Shown here: one piece after another, positions 47,342 through 57,032 of the stretch
Layout of the letters: each line of letters starts with the position of its first letter
How positions within the stretch are numbered: position 1 is the first letter of the stretch
From: Gallionella sp.
GTDB taxonomy: Bacteria > Pseudomonadota > Gammaproteobacteria > Burkholderiales > Gallionellaceae
Assembly (NCBI GenBank): GCA_030645955.1
Contig: JAUSMR010000022.1
Coordinates: 1 to 64,000 of the forward strand
Reading direction: 5' to 3'
Length of the DNA stretch: 64,000 nt
Position numbers and translations under genes: made by a program
Notes under the pieces: generated by a model
The model's input: only the letters and a program-made list of their open reading frames with translations
What the model was told of the DNA's origin: nothing
Database searches by the model: none

Positions 47342-50300
47342 ATGCTCGATACCGAACCAGGCGCTTCCTCCAGTACGCACTCTGATGTACGGCACCTGAT
47401 GCCCCGCAACAATCAGCCCGCAAACCAATTCGACTCAACGGGATATTCAACTATTCCCATTTACGGACAACCATCAATTACCGAACCAGGCAATAAATCA
47501 GAAGATCAATCAGCTATTCAGGGAACGACTGCAATGACACAAGAAATCAGCACTGAAGTATTGTTGGAAAAATACGCCGAACCCGGCGAGACTTCGGTAG
47601 AAGACGTGCGCCGCCGTGTGGCGCGCGGTTTGGCGCAAGCCGAAAAACCGGAACAGCGCGCCTACTGGGAAGAAGCGTTTTTCCTGGCGCAGGAAAACGG
47701 TTTTGTTCCGGCAGGCCGCATCAATTCGGCGGCCGGATTAAATATCCAGGCGACCCTGATCAACTGTTTTGTGCAACCGGTGGGAGATGCGATCTCCGGT
47801 TTCAGCGATGGCAAACCCGGCATCTACGACGCCTTGCAACAAGCCGCCGAAACGATGCGGCGCGGCGGCGGGGTCGGCTATGACTTTTCGTCCATCCGCC
47901 CCGAGGGCGCGCAGGTCAAGGGCACGAATTCCCGTGCCAGCGGGCCCATTTCCTACATGCGCGTGTTCGACCGTTCCTGCGAAACCGTGGAATCGGCCGG
48001 TGCGCGGCGCGGCGCACAGATGGGCGTGTTGCGCTGCGACCATCCCGACATCGAGAAATTCATCCATGCCAAGGACCAGGGCGATCTGCGCAACTTCAAC
48101 ATTTCCGTCGGTGTCACGGATGCCTTGATGCAAGCCGTGGAAAACAACCAACAGTTCGAACTGGTGCATTCCGCAGCACCTGCTGCCGCGCTCAAGGAAC
48201 AGGGTGCGGCGCAACGCGCCGACGGCAAATGGGTGTATCGCAAAGTGCAGGCTGCCGAGCTGTGGAAGCAGATCATCGAGAGCACCTACGATCACGCCGA
48301 GCCCGGGGTGTTGTTCATCGACCTGATGAACCGCGACAACAATCTCAGCTATATCGAAGTGATCGAGGCGACCAATCCCTGCGTCACCGCCGACACCTGG
48401 GTGATGACCGAACTAGGCGCACGCCAAGTGCGCGACCTGATCGGCAAACCCTTTATAGCGCTGATCAACGGCAAGTCCTACCCAACCGAATCGCAAGGCT
48501 TTTTCTTTACCGGCACCAAGCCGGTGCTGCGCTTGAAAACTGTCGAAGGACATTCATTGCGCCTCACTGCCGATCATCCAGTGCTGCGCGTTTCCCGTAT
48601 GACGCGCTATACACGTGAAACGGAGTGGGTCAAAGCAGGTGAACTGCATACCGACGATAAAATTGTATTGCACGATCACCGCGCCATGCAGGCTTGGAGC
48701 GGCGCGCACAATGAAAATGAAGGGTATCTGCTCGGCTTGCTGATCGGTGATGGCACGCTCAAGAATGACAAAGCTGTGCTTAGCGTTTGGGATTCCGTTG
48801 CGTTGAAAATCGCCAATGGCGGGGACATGCTTCCTTCCGTCGGGATTGACGGTGTCATGCGTGCCGCCGAGCAAGCGGCGCGCTCATTGCCGCACCGAGC
48901 CGATTTCAACGGCTGGCAAAAACCTGTTGAAGGTCGCGGCGAATATCGTCTGGCAACAGGCGCATTACGCACGCTGGCACTGGAGCTGGGCCTGACTCCC
49001 GGCAACAAGCGATTCACTGCGGCGATGGAGACCGGCTCGTCCGACTTCTATCGCGGCGTATTGCGCGGCATGTTCGATGCCGATGGATCAGTGCAAGGCT
49101 CGCAGGAAAAAGGTACCAGCGTTCGGCTGACGCAGATCGACCTCGGCAACCTGGAGGCCGTGCAGCGCATGCTGCAACGCCTCGGCATCATCTCCACCAT
49201 CTATCAAAATCGCCGCTCAGGTGGCATGAAAACATTGCCGGACGGCAAAGGGGGCTCCAGGGAATATGCCTGCCAGGCACTGCATGAGCTCATCATCAGC
49301 GGCGAGAACATCGGCCGTTATGCCGAACTGATCGGCTTTGCGGATAGCGACAAGATGGGCAAGCTGAATGACTTGCTGGCCAAGTATCAGCGCAAGCCGA
49401 ATGCCGAACGTTTCGCCGCAACCGTGTTGTCATTGGAAGATGATGGTGTAGAAGATGTGTATGACGTGACCGTTGCCGATGTTCATGCCTTCGATGCCAA
49501 TGGCTTATATGTCCACAACTGTGCAGAGCAACCCCTGCCCCCCTACGGCTGCTGCTGTCTGGGTTCGATCAATCTGGCATGCATGATAGACAATCCATTC
49601 ACTGCCCACGCGGCTTTCAACTTCGCGCAGTTCAAGCAACTGGTGCAGGTCGCGGTGCGCATGCTCGACAACGTGCTGGAAGCAACCGCCTGGCCGCTGC
49701 CAGAACAACAGCAGGAGGCGCAGAACAAGCGGCGCATCGGGCTGGGCTATACCGGTCTGGGTGACGCGCTGGTGATGCTGGGCTTGCGCTACAACACCGA
49801 TGAGGCGCGCTCTTTCGCTGCCGAGCTGACACGCGTCATGCGCGATGATGCCTATCTCGCTTCGGTGGATCTGGCCATCGAGCGCGGCGCCTTTCCGCTG
49901 CTGGATGCCGGGCAATATCTTGCCGCGCCGCGCTTCGCCTCGCGCCTGCCGGAAGAAATCAAGAACAAGATACGCCAGCACGGCATCCGCAACAGCCATC
50001 TGTTGTCGATTGCGCCCACCGGAACCATCTCGCTGGCCTTCGCGGACAACGCTTCCAACGGCATAGAACCGGCCTTTTCCTGGTTCTACACCCGCAAGAA
50101 ACGCATGATGGACGGGACGACCAAGGATTATCCGGTGGAAGACCATGCCTGGCGCCTGTACAAAAAAATGGGCGGCGATATGAACAAGCTGCCGCCCGCC
50201 TTCATCACCGCGCTGGAGATTTCGGCGATCGACCACATGAAGATGGTGGCCGCTGTCGCACCGTTCATCGACACCTCGATCAGCAAGACCGTCAACGTGC

Positions 50301-51508
50301 CCGCCGACTATCCTTTTGAGGACTTCAAAGACCTCTATACCGAAGCCTGGAAGGCCGGATTGAAAGGACTGGCGACCTATCGCCCCAACAGTGTGCTGGG
50401 ATCGGTGTTATCCATCACACCGGAAATCAACCCGGCAAAGAAAGCAGAACAGCCGCAGGATCTGGTGTTCGACCAGGACAGGCGCATCGTGCTGGAAGCC
50501 ACCCCCAAACCGGCGCTCGCCTCCCTGCGCTGGCCCGGCCGTCCCAAGCTCCCGGGCGGCAGCGCGGGCTGGGTCTCGCAGGTGGTGAAGCATCCGCTCG
50601 GCAGTTTCGTGATTTTCGTTTCGCACACCGCGAATGGCAGCAATCATCCATTCGAAGTTTGGGTGAACGGCGCAGAACAGCCGCGCGGTCTGGGTGCACT
50701 GGCGAAATCGCTGTCGATGGACATGCGCGCGCGTGATCCGGTGTGGTTGCGCATGAAGCTGGAAATGCTGATGAAGACCGCCGGCGATGATGCCTTCGAC
50801 ATGCCCATGCCGCCCAACGGTGAAGTGAAACGCATGCCGAGTCTGGTGGCCGCGTTTGCGCACTTGCTGAAATACCGCATCGAGGAATTGGGCGCACTGG
50901 AAATCAGCGAAGGCGTTACCACCCCGATGATGGATGCGCTGTTCGCCAAAAAGGAGCCGAAAACCGGCACCGATGGCACGATGAGTTGGACTGTGGACAT
51001 TTCCAATGCCGGCACCGGCGATGATTTTGTCGTGGGCTTGAAGGAGCTGGTGCTGTCCGACGGCCAGCGCCGTCCCTACTCGATGTGGCTGTCAGGAGTT
51101 TATCCGCGCGCCCTCGACGGGTTGTGCAAAATACTGAGCCTGGATATGCGCGTCATCGATCCCGCATGGATAAGCATGAAGCTGCGCAAGCTGCTCAATT
51201 TCGGCGAGCCGCTGGGCGACTTCATGGCGCGCGTGCCGGGCAGCGTCAAGATGGAAAGTTACCCGTCGACGGTTTCCTATGTCGCCAGGCTGATCCTTCA
51301 CCGCTACGCCATGCTGGGCATACTGGACGAGCACGGCTACCCGATTCAGCAAATGGGCGTGATGGAAATTCCCGCATCAAAAAACAAGAGCTCCGGAATC
51401 AGACCGATCACCGGCAAAGTCTGCAAGGAATGCGGCAACGCCACGCTGATCAAAAAAGACGGCTGTGAATTTTGCACCAGTTGCGGAACGATAGGAGCGT
51501 GCGGGTAA
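47342..51508 (+). CDS. nrdJ: B12-dependent ribonucleotide reductase with intein
   Basis: A 1388-codon class II (adenosylcobalamin) ribonucleotide reductase. Active-site blocks are INCFVQPV (C142), [22 protein letters not shown], and [14 protein letters not shown]. The conserved ATNPCAEQPLP block is split by a 380-residue intein (residues 347-726). After the catalytic core come two TSCPD-like repeats ([20 protein letters not shown] and a second copy) and a C-terminal zinc-ribbon (CKECGN...CEFCTSCG). The first about 64 residues before [12 protein letters not shown] are unusual; a second start at 47534 is possible, but AGAGGT before 47342 supports the longer form. NrdR boxes lie upstream. Confidence 0.95.
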   Translation: MLDTEPGASSSTHSDVRHLMPRNNQPANQFDSTGYSTIPIYGQPSITEPGNKSEDQSAIQGTTAMTQEISTEVLLEKYAEPGETSVEDVRRRVARGLAQAEKPEQRAYWEEAFFLAQENGFVPAGRINSAAGLNIQATLINCFVQPVGDAISGFSDGKPGIYDALQQAAETMRRGGGVGYDFSSIRPEGAQVKGTNSRASGPISYMRVFDRSCETVESAGARRGAQMGVLRCDHPDIEKFIHAKDQGDLRNFNISVGVTDALMQAVENNQQFELVHSAAPAAALKEQGAAQRADGKWVYRKVQAAELWKQIIESTYDHAEPGVLFIDLMNRDNNLSYIEVIEATNPCVTADTWVMTELGARQVRDLIGKPFIALINGKSYPTESQGFFFTGTKPVLRLKTVEGHSLRLTADHPVLRVSRMTRYTRETEWVKAGELHTDDKIVLHDHRAMQAWSGAHNENEGYLLGLLIGDGTLKNDKAVLSVWDSVALKIANGGDMLPSVGIDGVMRAAEQAARSLPHRADFNGWQKPVEGRGEYRLATGALRTLALELGLTPGNKRFTAAMETGSSDFYRGVLRGMFDADGSVQGSQEKGTSVRLTQIDLGNLEAVQRMLQRLGIISTIYQNRRSGGMKTLPDGKGGSREYACQALHELIISGENIGRYAELIGFADSDKMGKLNDLLAKYQRKPNAERFAATVLSLEDDGVEDVYDVTVADVHAFDANGLYVHNCAEQPLPPYGCCCLGSINLACMIDNPFTAHAAFNFAQFKQLVQVAVRMLDNVLEATAWPLPEQQQEAQNKRRIGLGYTGLGDALVMLGLRYNTDEARSFAAELTRVMRDDAYLASVDLAIERGAFPLLDAGQYLAAPRFASRLPEEIKNKIRQHGIRNSHLLSIAPTGTISLAFADNASNGIEPAFSWFYTRKKRMMDGTTKDYPVEDHAWRLYKKMGGDMNKLPPAFITALEISAIDHMKMVAAVAPFIDTSISKTVNVPADYPFEDFKDLYTEAWKAGLKGLATYRPNSVLGSVLSITPEINPAKKAEQPQDLVFDQDRRIVLEATPKPALASLRWPGRPKLPGGSAGWVSQVVKHPLGSFVIFVSHTANGSNHPFEVWVNGAEQPRGLGALAKSLSMDMRARDPVWLRMKLEMLMKTAGDDAFDMPMPPNGEVKRMPSLVAAFAHLLKYRIEELGALEISEGVTTPMMDALFAKKEPKTGTDGTMSWTVDISNAGTGDDFVVGLKELVLSDGQRRPYSMWLSGVYPRALDGLCKILSLDMRVIDPAWISMKLRKLLNFGEPLGDFMARVPGSVKMESYPSTVSYVARLILHRYAMLGILDEHGYPIQQMGVMEIPASKNKSSGIRPITGKVCKECGNATLIKKDGCEFCTSCGTIGACG
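48380..49519 (+). mobile_element. Intein with LAGLIDADG homing endonuclease in nrdJ
   Basis: A 380-residue in-frame intein. It starts with Cys ([13 protein letters not shown], block A), has the TxxH block B ([12 protein letters not shown]), two LAGLIDADG motifs ([10 protein letters not shown] near 461-472 and [10 protein letters not shown] near 574-583) and ends [21 protein letters not shown], followed by Cys as the +1 extein residue. The exteins join as ATNP-CAEQPLP, the uninterrupted RNR active-site sequence. All splicing residues are present. Confidence 0.97.
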
Positions 51509-51532
51509 TCCTGGAATAAGCAGTCAGCAAGC

Positions 51533-51553
51533 GTAGGGCGGGTGTGACCCGCC
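51533..51553. repeat. Single REP unit GTAGGGCGGGT after nrdJ
   Basis: GTAGGGCGGGTGTGACCCGC is one half-element with its own hairpin (GGCGGGT/ACCCGCC), 25 bases after the nrdJ stop. It may shield the mRNA 3' end. Confidence 0.8.
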
Positions 51554-51622
51554 ATAGTTACTGTCAATACAAAGTTTTATCTGCACGATCTTGATTAACA
51601 TTACTCTTGAAAGATTCCATAT

Positions 51623-52492
51623 ATGAAGTTATTCCGCATTCTGTTGGTAGGCGCAGCATCCATAATGACTCTGTGCGCATGCAATCCCACCGGCACCCCG
51701 AAAGCAGCATCGAAGGCTGCCGTTGCTGCCACTGTGAACGGCACCACTATCAGCGAAACCCGCGTGAATATGTTGGTAGCTACTGCGCAACAGCCAGACA
51801 CCCCGGAGTTGCGCAAGGAAATTATTGAGCATCTGGCGATGCAATTCATCCTCTCCCAGGAAGCCGCCAAGAAAGGCCTGGATAAATCGCCTGATGTCTC
51901 TGATCAGATTGATTTCAACCGGCAAGCCATCCTGGCAAAAGCTTTCATTCAGGACTATATAAAGAACAGCACCGTCAGTGATGACATGCTGAAAGCCGAG
52001 TACACAAAAATTACCGGCCAGATGGCCGGCAGCGAATACAAGGCGCGCCATATCCTGCTGGATAAAGAAGCTGACGCTAAAGACATCATTGCCAAGCTGA
52101 GGAAAAATCCCAAGGCCTTTGCTTCTTTGGCAAAGGAAAAATCCAGGGATCCCGGATCGAAAGCTAACGGCGGCGATCTGGGCTGGTTCGATTCCAGTGC
52201 CATGGTGCCGGAATTCAGCGCGGCAGTGTCAAAGCTGGAGAAAGGTAAATTCACTGAAGATCCGGTCAAATCGCAATTTGGTTATCACGTCATCTTGCTG
52301 GACGATTCCCGCCCAAAAACGATTCCACCATTGGATCAAGTCAAGTCAACATTGCAACAGCAAATTCAGCAGCAGAACCTGGAAAAACTGCTTGACGAGC
52401 TGAAGGCGAAAGCGAAGATTGAAATCGCCCAAGCCGCCGCTCCGGCAATTTCACCCGCCAAGGAAATCAAGCCCGCTGATCTGAGCAAATAA
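51623..52492 (+). CDS. Parvulin-type peptidyl-prolyl isomerase lipoprotein
   Basis: A 289-residue PpiC/EpsD-like lipoprotein. Residues 1-20 are a signal with lipobox LCAC (lipidated C20). A SurA-like helical chaperone part (about 35-125) precedes a parvulin domain (about 135-235; ARHILLDKEADAKDI, GGDLGWFDSSAMVPEF, QFGYHVILLDD). A Lys/Ala-rich tail follows. It resembles the partial gene at 1-453 and probably helps outer-membrane or exported proteins fold. It is a single-gene unit. Confidence 0.93.
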   Translation: MKLFRILLVGAASIMTLCACNPTGTPKAASKAAVAATVNGTTISETRVNMLVATAQQPDTPELRKEIIEHLAMQFILSQEAAKKGLDKSPDVSDQIDFNRQAILAKAFIQDYIKNSTVSDDMLKAEYTKITGQMAGSEYKARHILLDKEADAKDIIAKLRKNPKAFASLAKEKSRDPGSKANGGDLGWFDSSAMVPEFSAAVSKLEKGKFTEDPVKSQFGYHVILLDDSRPKTIPPLDQVKSTLQQQIQQQNLEKLLDELKAKAKIEIAQAAAPAISPAKEIKPADLSK

Positions 52493-52914
52493 CCGGCTTA
52501 AGGGAGTCTCTGATAATACGTCACACCGGCGAAGGCCGGTGTCCAGCCCATTGCAAACGAAGTTTCAGTGAAGGCTAACCTTTAGGGAAACGCAGATTTA
52601 TTCACTCAATCCGTCATTGCGAGCGAAGCGTGGCAATCCAGTTGTTTGATATCAAACGAACTTCTGGATTGCCACGTCGCTACGCTCCTCGCAATGACGA
52701 TTTAATCTGCGTTTCCTTAGGTTATGCCGCAACTAAAATACTGGATTCCGGCCTGACCGAAGGTCAGCCTGTCCTGAGCATGACGAAGGGCCGGAATGAC
52801 GAAATCTGAATTTTTAGAGGTGCCCTTTGTTATATTGACCTTTAACTGGCGCCTTGTGGCGCAAACCGCAACTCACCAGTAAGATACGCGAATCATTTCT
52901 CAGGAGAAGCCATC
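52493..52914. other. Gene-free stretch with MITE-like repeats
   Basis: No gene was seen. It contains a palindromic element at 52588-52717 and a second imperfect palindrome at 52740-52803 (ATTCCGGCC...GGCCGGAAT) carrying the GTCCTGAGCATGACGAAG variant of the serB/purL repeat. Confidence 0.7.
52588..52717. mobile_element. MITE-like palindromic element
   Basis: Terminal arms AAACGCAGATT...TCATTGCGAG and CTCGCAATGA...AATCTGCGTTT, inner arms CGTGGCAATCCAG and CTGGATTGCCACG, and a perfect central GTTTGATATCAAAC. The nested 130-bp palindrome has no coding capacity. Confidence 0.85.
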
Positions 52915-53991
52915 ATGCCGCTGCTATTCTCAAAAGCCACTCTCGGACCGCTCACGCTGCAAAATCGGATGGTCATGTCACCGATGACACGCAATCGCGC
53001 CACCGGCAATATCCCGAACGATCTCATGATGCAGTATTACTCGCAGCGGTCAACCGCCGGCCTCATCATCACCGAAGGCACGTCGCCGTCCCCCAATGGA
53101 CTGGGCTATCCGCGCATACCCGGGATATTTTCCGCTGCGCAGATTGCGGGATGGAAGCGCGTTACCGGCCCGGTTCGCGCGCAGGGCGCGAAAATGTTCA
53201 TGCAGCTCATGCACTGCGGGCGCATCGGCCATGCGCTCAACCTGCCCGCAGGCGCACGCGTGCTTGCACCATCGGCGGTAGCTGCCGCCGGTGACATGTA
53301 CACCGATTCCGAAGGCATGAAGCCGAATGGCATGCCGCAAGCGATGACCGAAGCGGACATCAAGTCCACGATAGAGGAATTTGCGCAGGCCGCGAAGAAC
53401 GCCGTTGCTGCGGGATTCGATGGCGTTGAGTTGCACGGGGCGAACGGTTACCTGCTCGAACAGTTCATCCGCCCGAACTCGAACCAGCGCACGGATCGCT
53501 ACGGCGGCCCGATCGAAAACCGGGCGCGCTTCGTGCTCGAGGTAGCCGATGCGGTGATAAATGCGATCGGCAAGGACAAGGTCGGCATACGCCTGTCGCC
53601 ATTCGGTGTGTTCAACGACATGCCGCTGTACGACGCGATGGAGGCAGATTACACCTGGCTGGCGCAACAGCTCGATGCGCGCAGCCCGGTCTACATCCAC
53701 CTTGTAGACCATTCTTCGATGGGCGCGCCGCCGGTGCCTGAATCGATGAAAGCGACGTTCCGCAGCACTTTCAGCGGGACGCTTATTCTCTCCGGCGGCT
53801 ACGATGCTGCGCGCGCCGAGAGCGATCTGGCCGCCGGCAAAGGCGATCTGATTGCATTCGGACGGCCGTTCCTCGCCAACCCGGATCTGGTTGCCCGATT
53901 GAAGAACGGCGCGCCGCTGAATGCACCCGACTTCGGCACGTTCTATACACCCGGCGAAAAGGGATATACCGATTATCCGGCGTTGGGCTGA
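52915..53991 (+). CDS. Old Yellow Enzyme family alkene reductase
   Basis: A 358-residue FMN-dependent NAD(P)H ene-reductase. The barrel starts LFSKATLGPLTLQNRMVMSPMTRNRA, the flavin-side block is MQLMHCGRIGHA, the substrate pair is H and N in ELHGANGYLLEQF, and RTDRYGGPIENRARF plus FGRPFLANPDL close the FMN site. The length and order match NemA/xenobiotic reductases. It acts in the cytosol on activated C=C bonds or nitro compounds. A MITE separates it from the parvulin; the start follows CAGGAGAAG. Confidence 0.95.
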   Translation: MPLLFSKATLGPLTLQNRMVMSPMTRNRATGNIPNDLMMQYYSQRSTAGLIITEGTSPSPNGLGYPRIPGIFSAAQIAGWKRVTGPVRAQGAKMFMQLMHCGRIGHALNLPAGARVLAPSAVAAAGDMYTDSEGMKPNGMPQAMTEADIKSTIEEFAQAAKNAVAAGFDGVELHGANGYLLEQFIRPNSNQRTDRYGGPIENRARFVLEVADAVINAIGKDKVGIRLSPFGVFNDMPLYDAMEADYTWLAQQLDARSPVYIHLVDHSSMGAPPVPESMKATFRSTFSGTLILSGGYDAARAESDLAAGKGDLIAFGRPFLANPDLVARLKNGAPLNAPDFGTFYTPGEKGYTDYPALG

Positions 53992-54005
53992 TAGCGATTT
54001 TACGT

Positions 54006-54164
54006 GTAGGGCGGGTTAACCAGCGGCTTGCTGGCGTTAACCAATGACTTGGTTGGCGTAGTTTGCCAGCCTGGTTAGATGGGCTGTTTGCCAGCTTAGC
54101 CGAATGGCTATGCAGAGCCAACCCGCCGGATGCCAGTACACACGGCGGGTGTGACCCGCCCTAC
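54006..54164. repeat. REP-bounded repeat cluster overlapping a stop codon
   Basis: It starts GTAGGGCGGGTTAACCAGCG and ends GGCGGGTGTGACCCGCCCTAC, with nested GTTAACC, TTGGTTGGC and GCCAGC palindromes between. The closing CTAC supplies the TAG (54161-54163) of the leftward PilZ-like gene. Confidence 0.85.
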
Positions 54165-55807
54165 ACCACCAGCCACTGGAATTTCACCTGTTCGTAGTCC
54201 ACCCCTTCCGCAAGCAGGCCGGTTAATTTTATGTCGCGGCTCTTTTCTCCCATCATCATCTGATAGATGTTGTCCGGCACATAGTTGCCTGTTTCCATCA
54301 GCAACGTGGCATTCGCATAAGAATTGCTCGCATCGGGCAGCAGGATAACCGGCAGATAATCGTAGTCGAAGGAACCTGAACTCGATTCCCAGTTGGACAC
54401 CCTGTCAGCGCCTTTGCCCAGGGAGCGCAGCCACACCGACAGCGGCTTTTTGGCGAGGATTTCGATACCCACATGCACCGTACCATTGTGGTCGGTGTGC
54501 AACCGCCTGATCAAACCGGCCCACCACAACGGGCTGTTTCCGGCCTTGATGCCGCACAGGTCGCCAATTACTACCCAGGCACCCGCGTTCTTCGGGATCG
54601 TGCAACCTATGCCGTCTACACTCAGGTCCAGGACAGTCCATTTTTCCGTGGAGTAATCGATTTCGTCCTCGGCAGCAAGGTCGATCTTCGATTTTTCTTT
54701 CAACACCGCCGCATCCTTTTCGGAAATGTTTACTGCATCGCCAATATCTATATGCGTGACCAGTTTGCTGATGGTGCCGAAGCCATGCACCACGTCGATG
54801 GCCGTATTGATCCCCCTGCGTTCATGATGCCGGTGCGGGAGACCCTTTCCCCAATACATCTGCAGGTGCTTGAGCACGGTAAGTTTGCCCGCCGGGGTGA
54901 ATTCGGTGCCGAAGCGCTGTTCCTGCTGAAGCAAGCCTTGCTCATGCTGATTAATAATGTCGGTAATTTTTGGAACGGCTCTGGCCGCTCCAAAGAAGCG
55001 CTTCGCCGCTGTCACGTGGAGATCGCTATCCACCCGGCCATCCATCCTCCTGGGCGGGCCGGGCTTGGACAAATCAATGCAGAAGGCACAATCCGGATCG
55101 GGAGCATCTTTAAAATCGAAAAGGCTGGACAAGCGCCCGGAGACGCGAAAACTCACCTCGATCTGGTCCGGCGCCAGCGTGTCGGGAGAGGACAGATAAA
55201 GCATCATCGCCCTCACCAGCTCCCGCTGCGGGCTGATATGCATAGCCTGTTTTGGATAGGCAAAAACCTTGGCGTCGGCAAACTGGTTGGCTTCGGAGAA
55301 GTTGTAACAAAGGCACAACTGATCCCACACTGACGGCTCAACATCCACATAATGCATCAATTCCAGCTTCATTTGCTCGGTAACGGCACGCAACAGCCTG
55401 ACACAGATAACCGGCATGATCTCCCTGAGACCCGGAGGTTTTTTTTCTGCCTGCTGATAGTCATGCACACACACATCATAAGCCTCGGCCAGCGTCTTCT
55501 TGAAAGCATGGAGGCCCTGCCATAAGTGCATACCCTTGAAGTCCTGCAAATGCGGCTCACCAAGGTATAGCTGCAACAGCTCCGCATATAACGGCAACCC
55601 GGTTTCATCCAGCAGCATGACGATTTGTGTACGTAACTCGGGACGAAAATCCGGTGTATCTTTAACCGAAGTCAACCAGGAGGTGATTTCATCCAGAGCC
55701 TTGAAGGCATCGCCCTTCGGCAGCTTGGCCAGAAGCTTCCCGGCCTCTGCCACGTCGTACATCGGATGATCCGGCTTCCCGTCAAACATGTTGTGCAAAG
55801 AAAACAT
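54161..55807 (-). CDS. Conserved protein with C-terminal PilZ-like domain
   Basis: A 548-residue cytoplasmic protein from the ATG at 55807 (GGTGG upstream); earlier in-frame starts would add up to 63 residues of unlike composition. The N-terminal 300 residues are helical with no clear family (MFDGKPDHPMYDVAEAG opening). The C-terminal part (about 440-515) has WTVLDLSVDGIGCTIPKNAG, which resembles the D/NxSxxG strand of PilZ, but I do not see the RxxxR c-di-GMP motif ahead of it. A link to the c-di-GMP proteins in this window is therefore speculative. The stop codon lies in a REP repeat. Confidence 0.8.
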   Translation of the reverse strand: MFSLHNMFDGKPDHPMYDVAEAGKLLAKLPKGDAFKALDEITSWLTSVKDTPDFRPELRTQIVMLLDETGLPLYAELLQLYLGEPHLQDFKGMHLWQGLHAFKKTLAEAYDVCVHDYQQAEKKPPGLREIMPVICVRLLRAVTEQMKLELMHYVDVEPSVWDQLCLCYNFSEANQFADAKVFAYPKQAMHISPQRELVRAMMLYLSSPDTLAPDQIEVSFRVSGRLSSLFDFKDAPDPDCAFCIDLSKPGPPRRMDGRVDSDLHVTAAKRFFGAARAVPKITDIINQHEQGLLQQEQRFGTEFTPAGKLTVLKHLQMYWGKGLPHRHHERRGINTAIDVVHGFGTISKLVTHIDIGDAVNISEKDAAVLKEKSKIDLAAEDEIDYSTEKWTVLDLSVDGIGCTIPKNAGAWVVIGDLCGIKAGNSPLWWAGLIRRLHTDHNGTVHVGIEILAKKPLSVWLRSLGKGADRVSNWESSSGSFDYDYLPVILLPDASNSYANATLLMETGNYVPDNIYQMMMGEKSRDIKLTGLLAEGVDYEQVKFQWLVV

Positions 55808-56125
55808 AGTCGATTCCACCTTAAATTCTGACGAGGCCACCCTCTGTATGACAATCATATCGGAACGGCCATTATTAGAGAAGGTTTCACCGGTGCAGCC
55901 GGGCTGCGCCAGATTGGTTCGCTCAATCCTATGGGCCGGCAGGGCCGGATTTTTCTTCTGAAAATTCAGAAGAAAAAGTTTCACATTTTCCCGCAACGGA
56001 TTATCATTTGCGCGCGTTGTGTTTGACCGGAATCAGGGTTGGCGCAACGGCAGGGATACCTCTGTGACACGATCACATCGGCCGTCACAAATTTTATTAT
56101 GCCTTCACTACCAAGGAGAACGATC

Positions 56126-56212
56126 ATGGCTAAAGGACAGCAACGTAAAAACAAGGAAGAGAAGAAGCCCAAGAAGCAGCCGGTACCCGCCAAGGTGACT
56201 GGCCAATCCTGA
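56126..56212 (+). CDS. Small 28-residue basic protein
   Basis: AAGGAG (56113-56118) eight bases before ATG 56126. The product (MAKGQQRKNKEEKKPKK, then QPVPAKVTGQS) is Lys-rich. I recall similar tiny Lys-rich proteins in betaproteobacteria, but its role is unknown. It lies in the gap between the PilZ-like gene and the HNH gene. Confidence 0.65.
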   Translation: MAKGQQRKNKEEKKPKKQPVPAKVTGQS

Positions 56213-56297
56213 GTTATGCAGGTTGGGTTTGGCGCGGATTTATGAGCCGCTAACCCAACCTACCCATCTGGTTCTATTTCAAAACAACAATAATTAT

Positions 56298-56346
56298 GTA
56301 GGGTGCGTTCCACGCACCATAATCATTGGCGCGTGGAACGCACCCT
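56298..56346. repeat. REP-like palindrome GTAGGGTGCGT
   Basis: GTAGGGTGCGTTCCACGCAC on the left and GCGTGGAACGCACCCT on the right form an inverted pair. The right end has lost CTAC. Confidence 0.8.
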
Positions 56347-56483
56347 GCGATATTTTACTTTTGATTTAGAAATGGCATTAGCCGGCAAACAACGCTGGCA
56401 AAGTCATTGGTTATCAGGGCGAACGGTGTTTATTCACACTTGCCAGGGAATCCGCGCACAAGACAGCCGAATCATTTGTAGCC

Positions 56484-56858
56484 ATGCCAATACACACAAT
56501 TCCCGATCACGAACGACTCGACCGCGTCGTCGCAGAGGCACGCCGGCAGAGTGATGCGCGCGAAGCGACTTATCGCGAGCGGGCACTCAAATTGTTCCCG
56601 TGGATTTGCGGGCGATGCGGGCGCGAGTTTGCCGGAGCGCGCCTGCGCGAGTTGACGGTACACCACAAAGACCACAATCACGACAACAACCCGCCGGACG
56701 GCAGCAATTGGGAACTGCTCTGCCTGTATTGCCACGATAATGAGCACTCGCGCGTTCTGGAGGAAGAAACGCGGGTAAGAGGCTCTGGCAACCAGTCACC
56801 CGTGGCAACGCATAATCCATTTGCCGCTTTGCAGGCTCTGCTGAAAAAGAAGGATTGA
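56484..56858 (+). CDS. HNH nuclease family protein (YajD-like)
   Basis: A 124-residue protein. A zinc-binding CGRC (C42, C45) and later CLYC frame an HNH core: LTVHHKDHNHDNNPPDGSNW with the paired histidines and the terminal N...H. The N-terminal 35 residues are charged and helical (ERLDRVVAEARRQSDARE). Length and order fit YajD, whose cellular role is not established. A terminator follows 38 bases after the stop. Confidence 0.9.
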   Translation: MPIHTIPDHERLDRVVAEARRQSDAREATYRERALKLFPWICGRCGREFAGARLRELTVHHKDHNHDNNPPDGSNWELLCLYCHDNEHSRVLEEETRVRGSGNQSPVATHNPFAALQALLKKKD

Positions 56859-56890
56859 TTACAGAACTGCGTAAAACATGAACGACCAGC

Positions 56891-56926
56891 GAAAAAACAG
56901 GGGAGACCGAAGTCTCCCCTGTTTAT
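56891..56926. terminator. Bidirectional terminator between the HNH gene and the Cyc2-like gene
   Basis: ACAGGGGAGA and TCTCCCCTGT form a 10-bp stem with a CCGAAG loop; A6 lies to the left and TTTATT to the right, so it can serve both convergent genes. Confidence 0.88.
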
Positions 56927-57032
56927 TACATCAACTGCTGCTGTTGTTTGTTGGGTTACGTCCGTCGGTGGTGAGCCGGTCGAACCATGAAACTTGCTAA
57001 CCCAACCTACGCGAGCTATTACCCGTTTGCTA

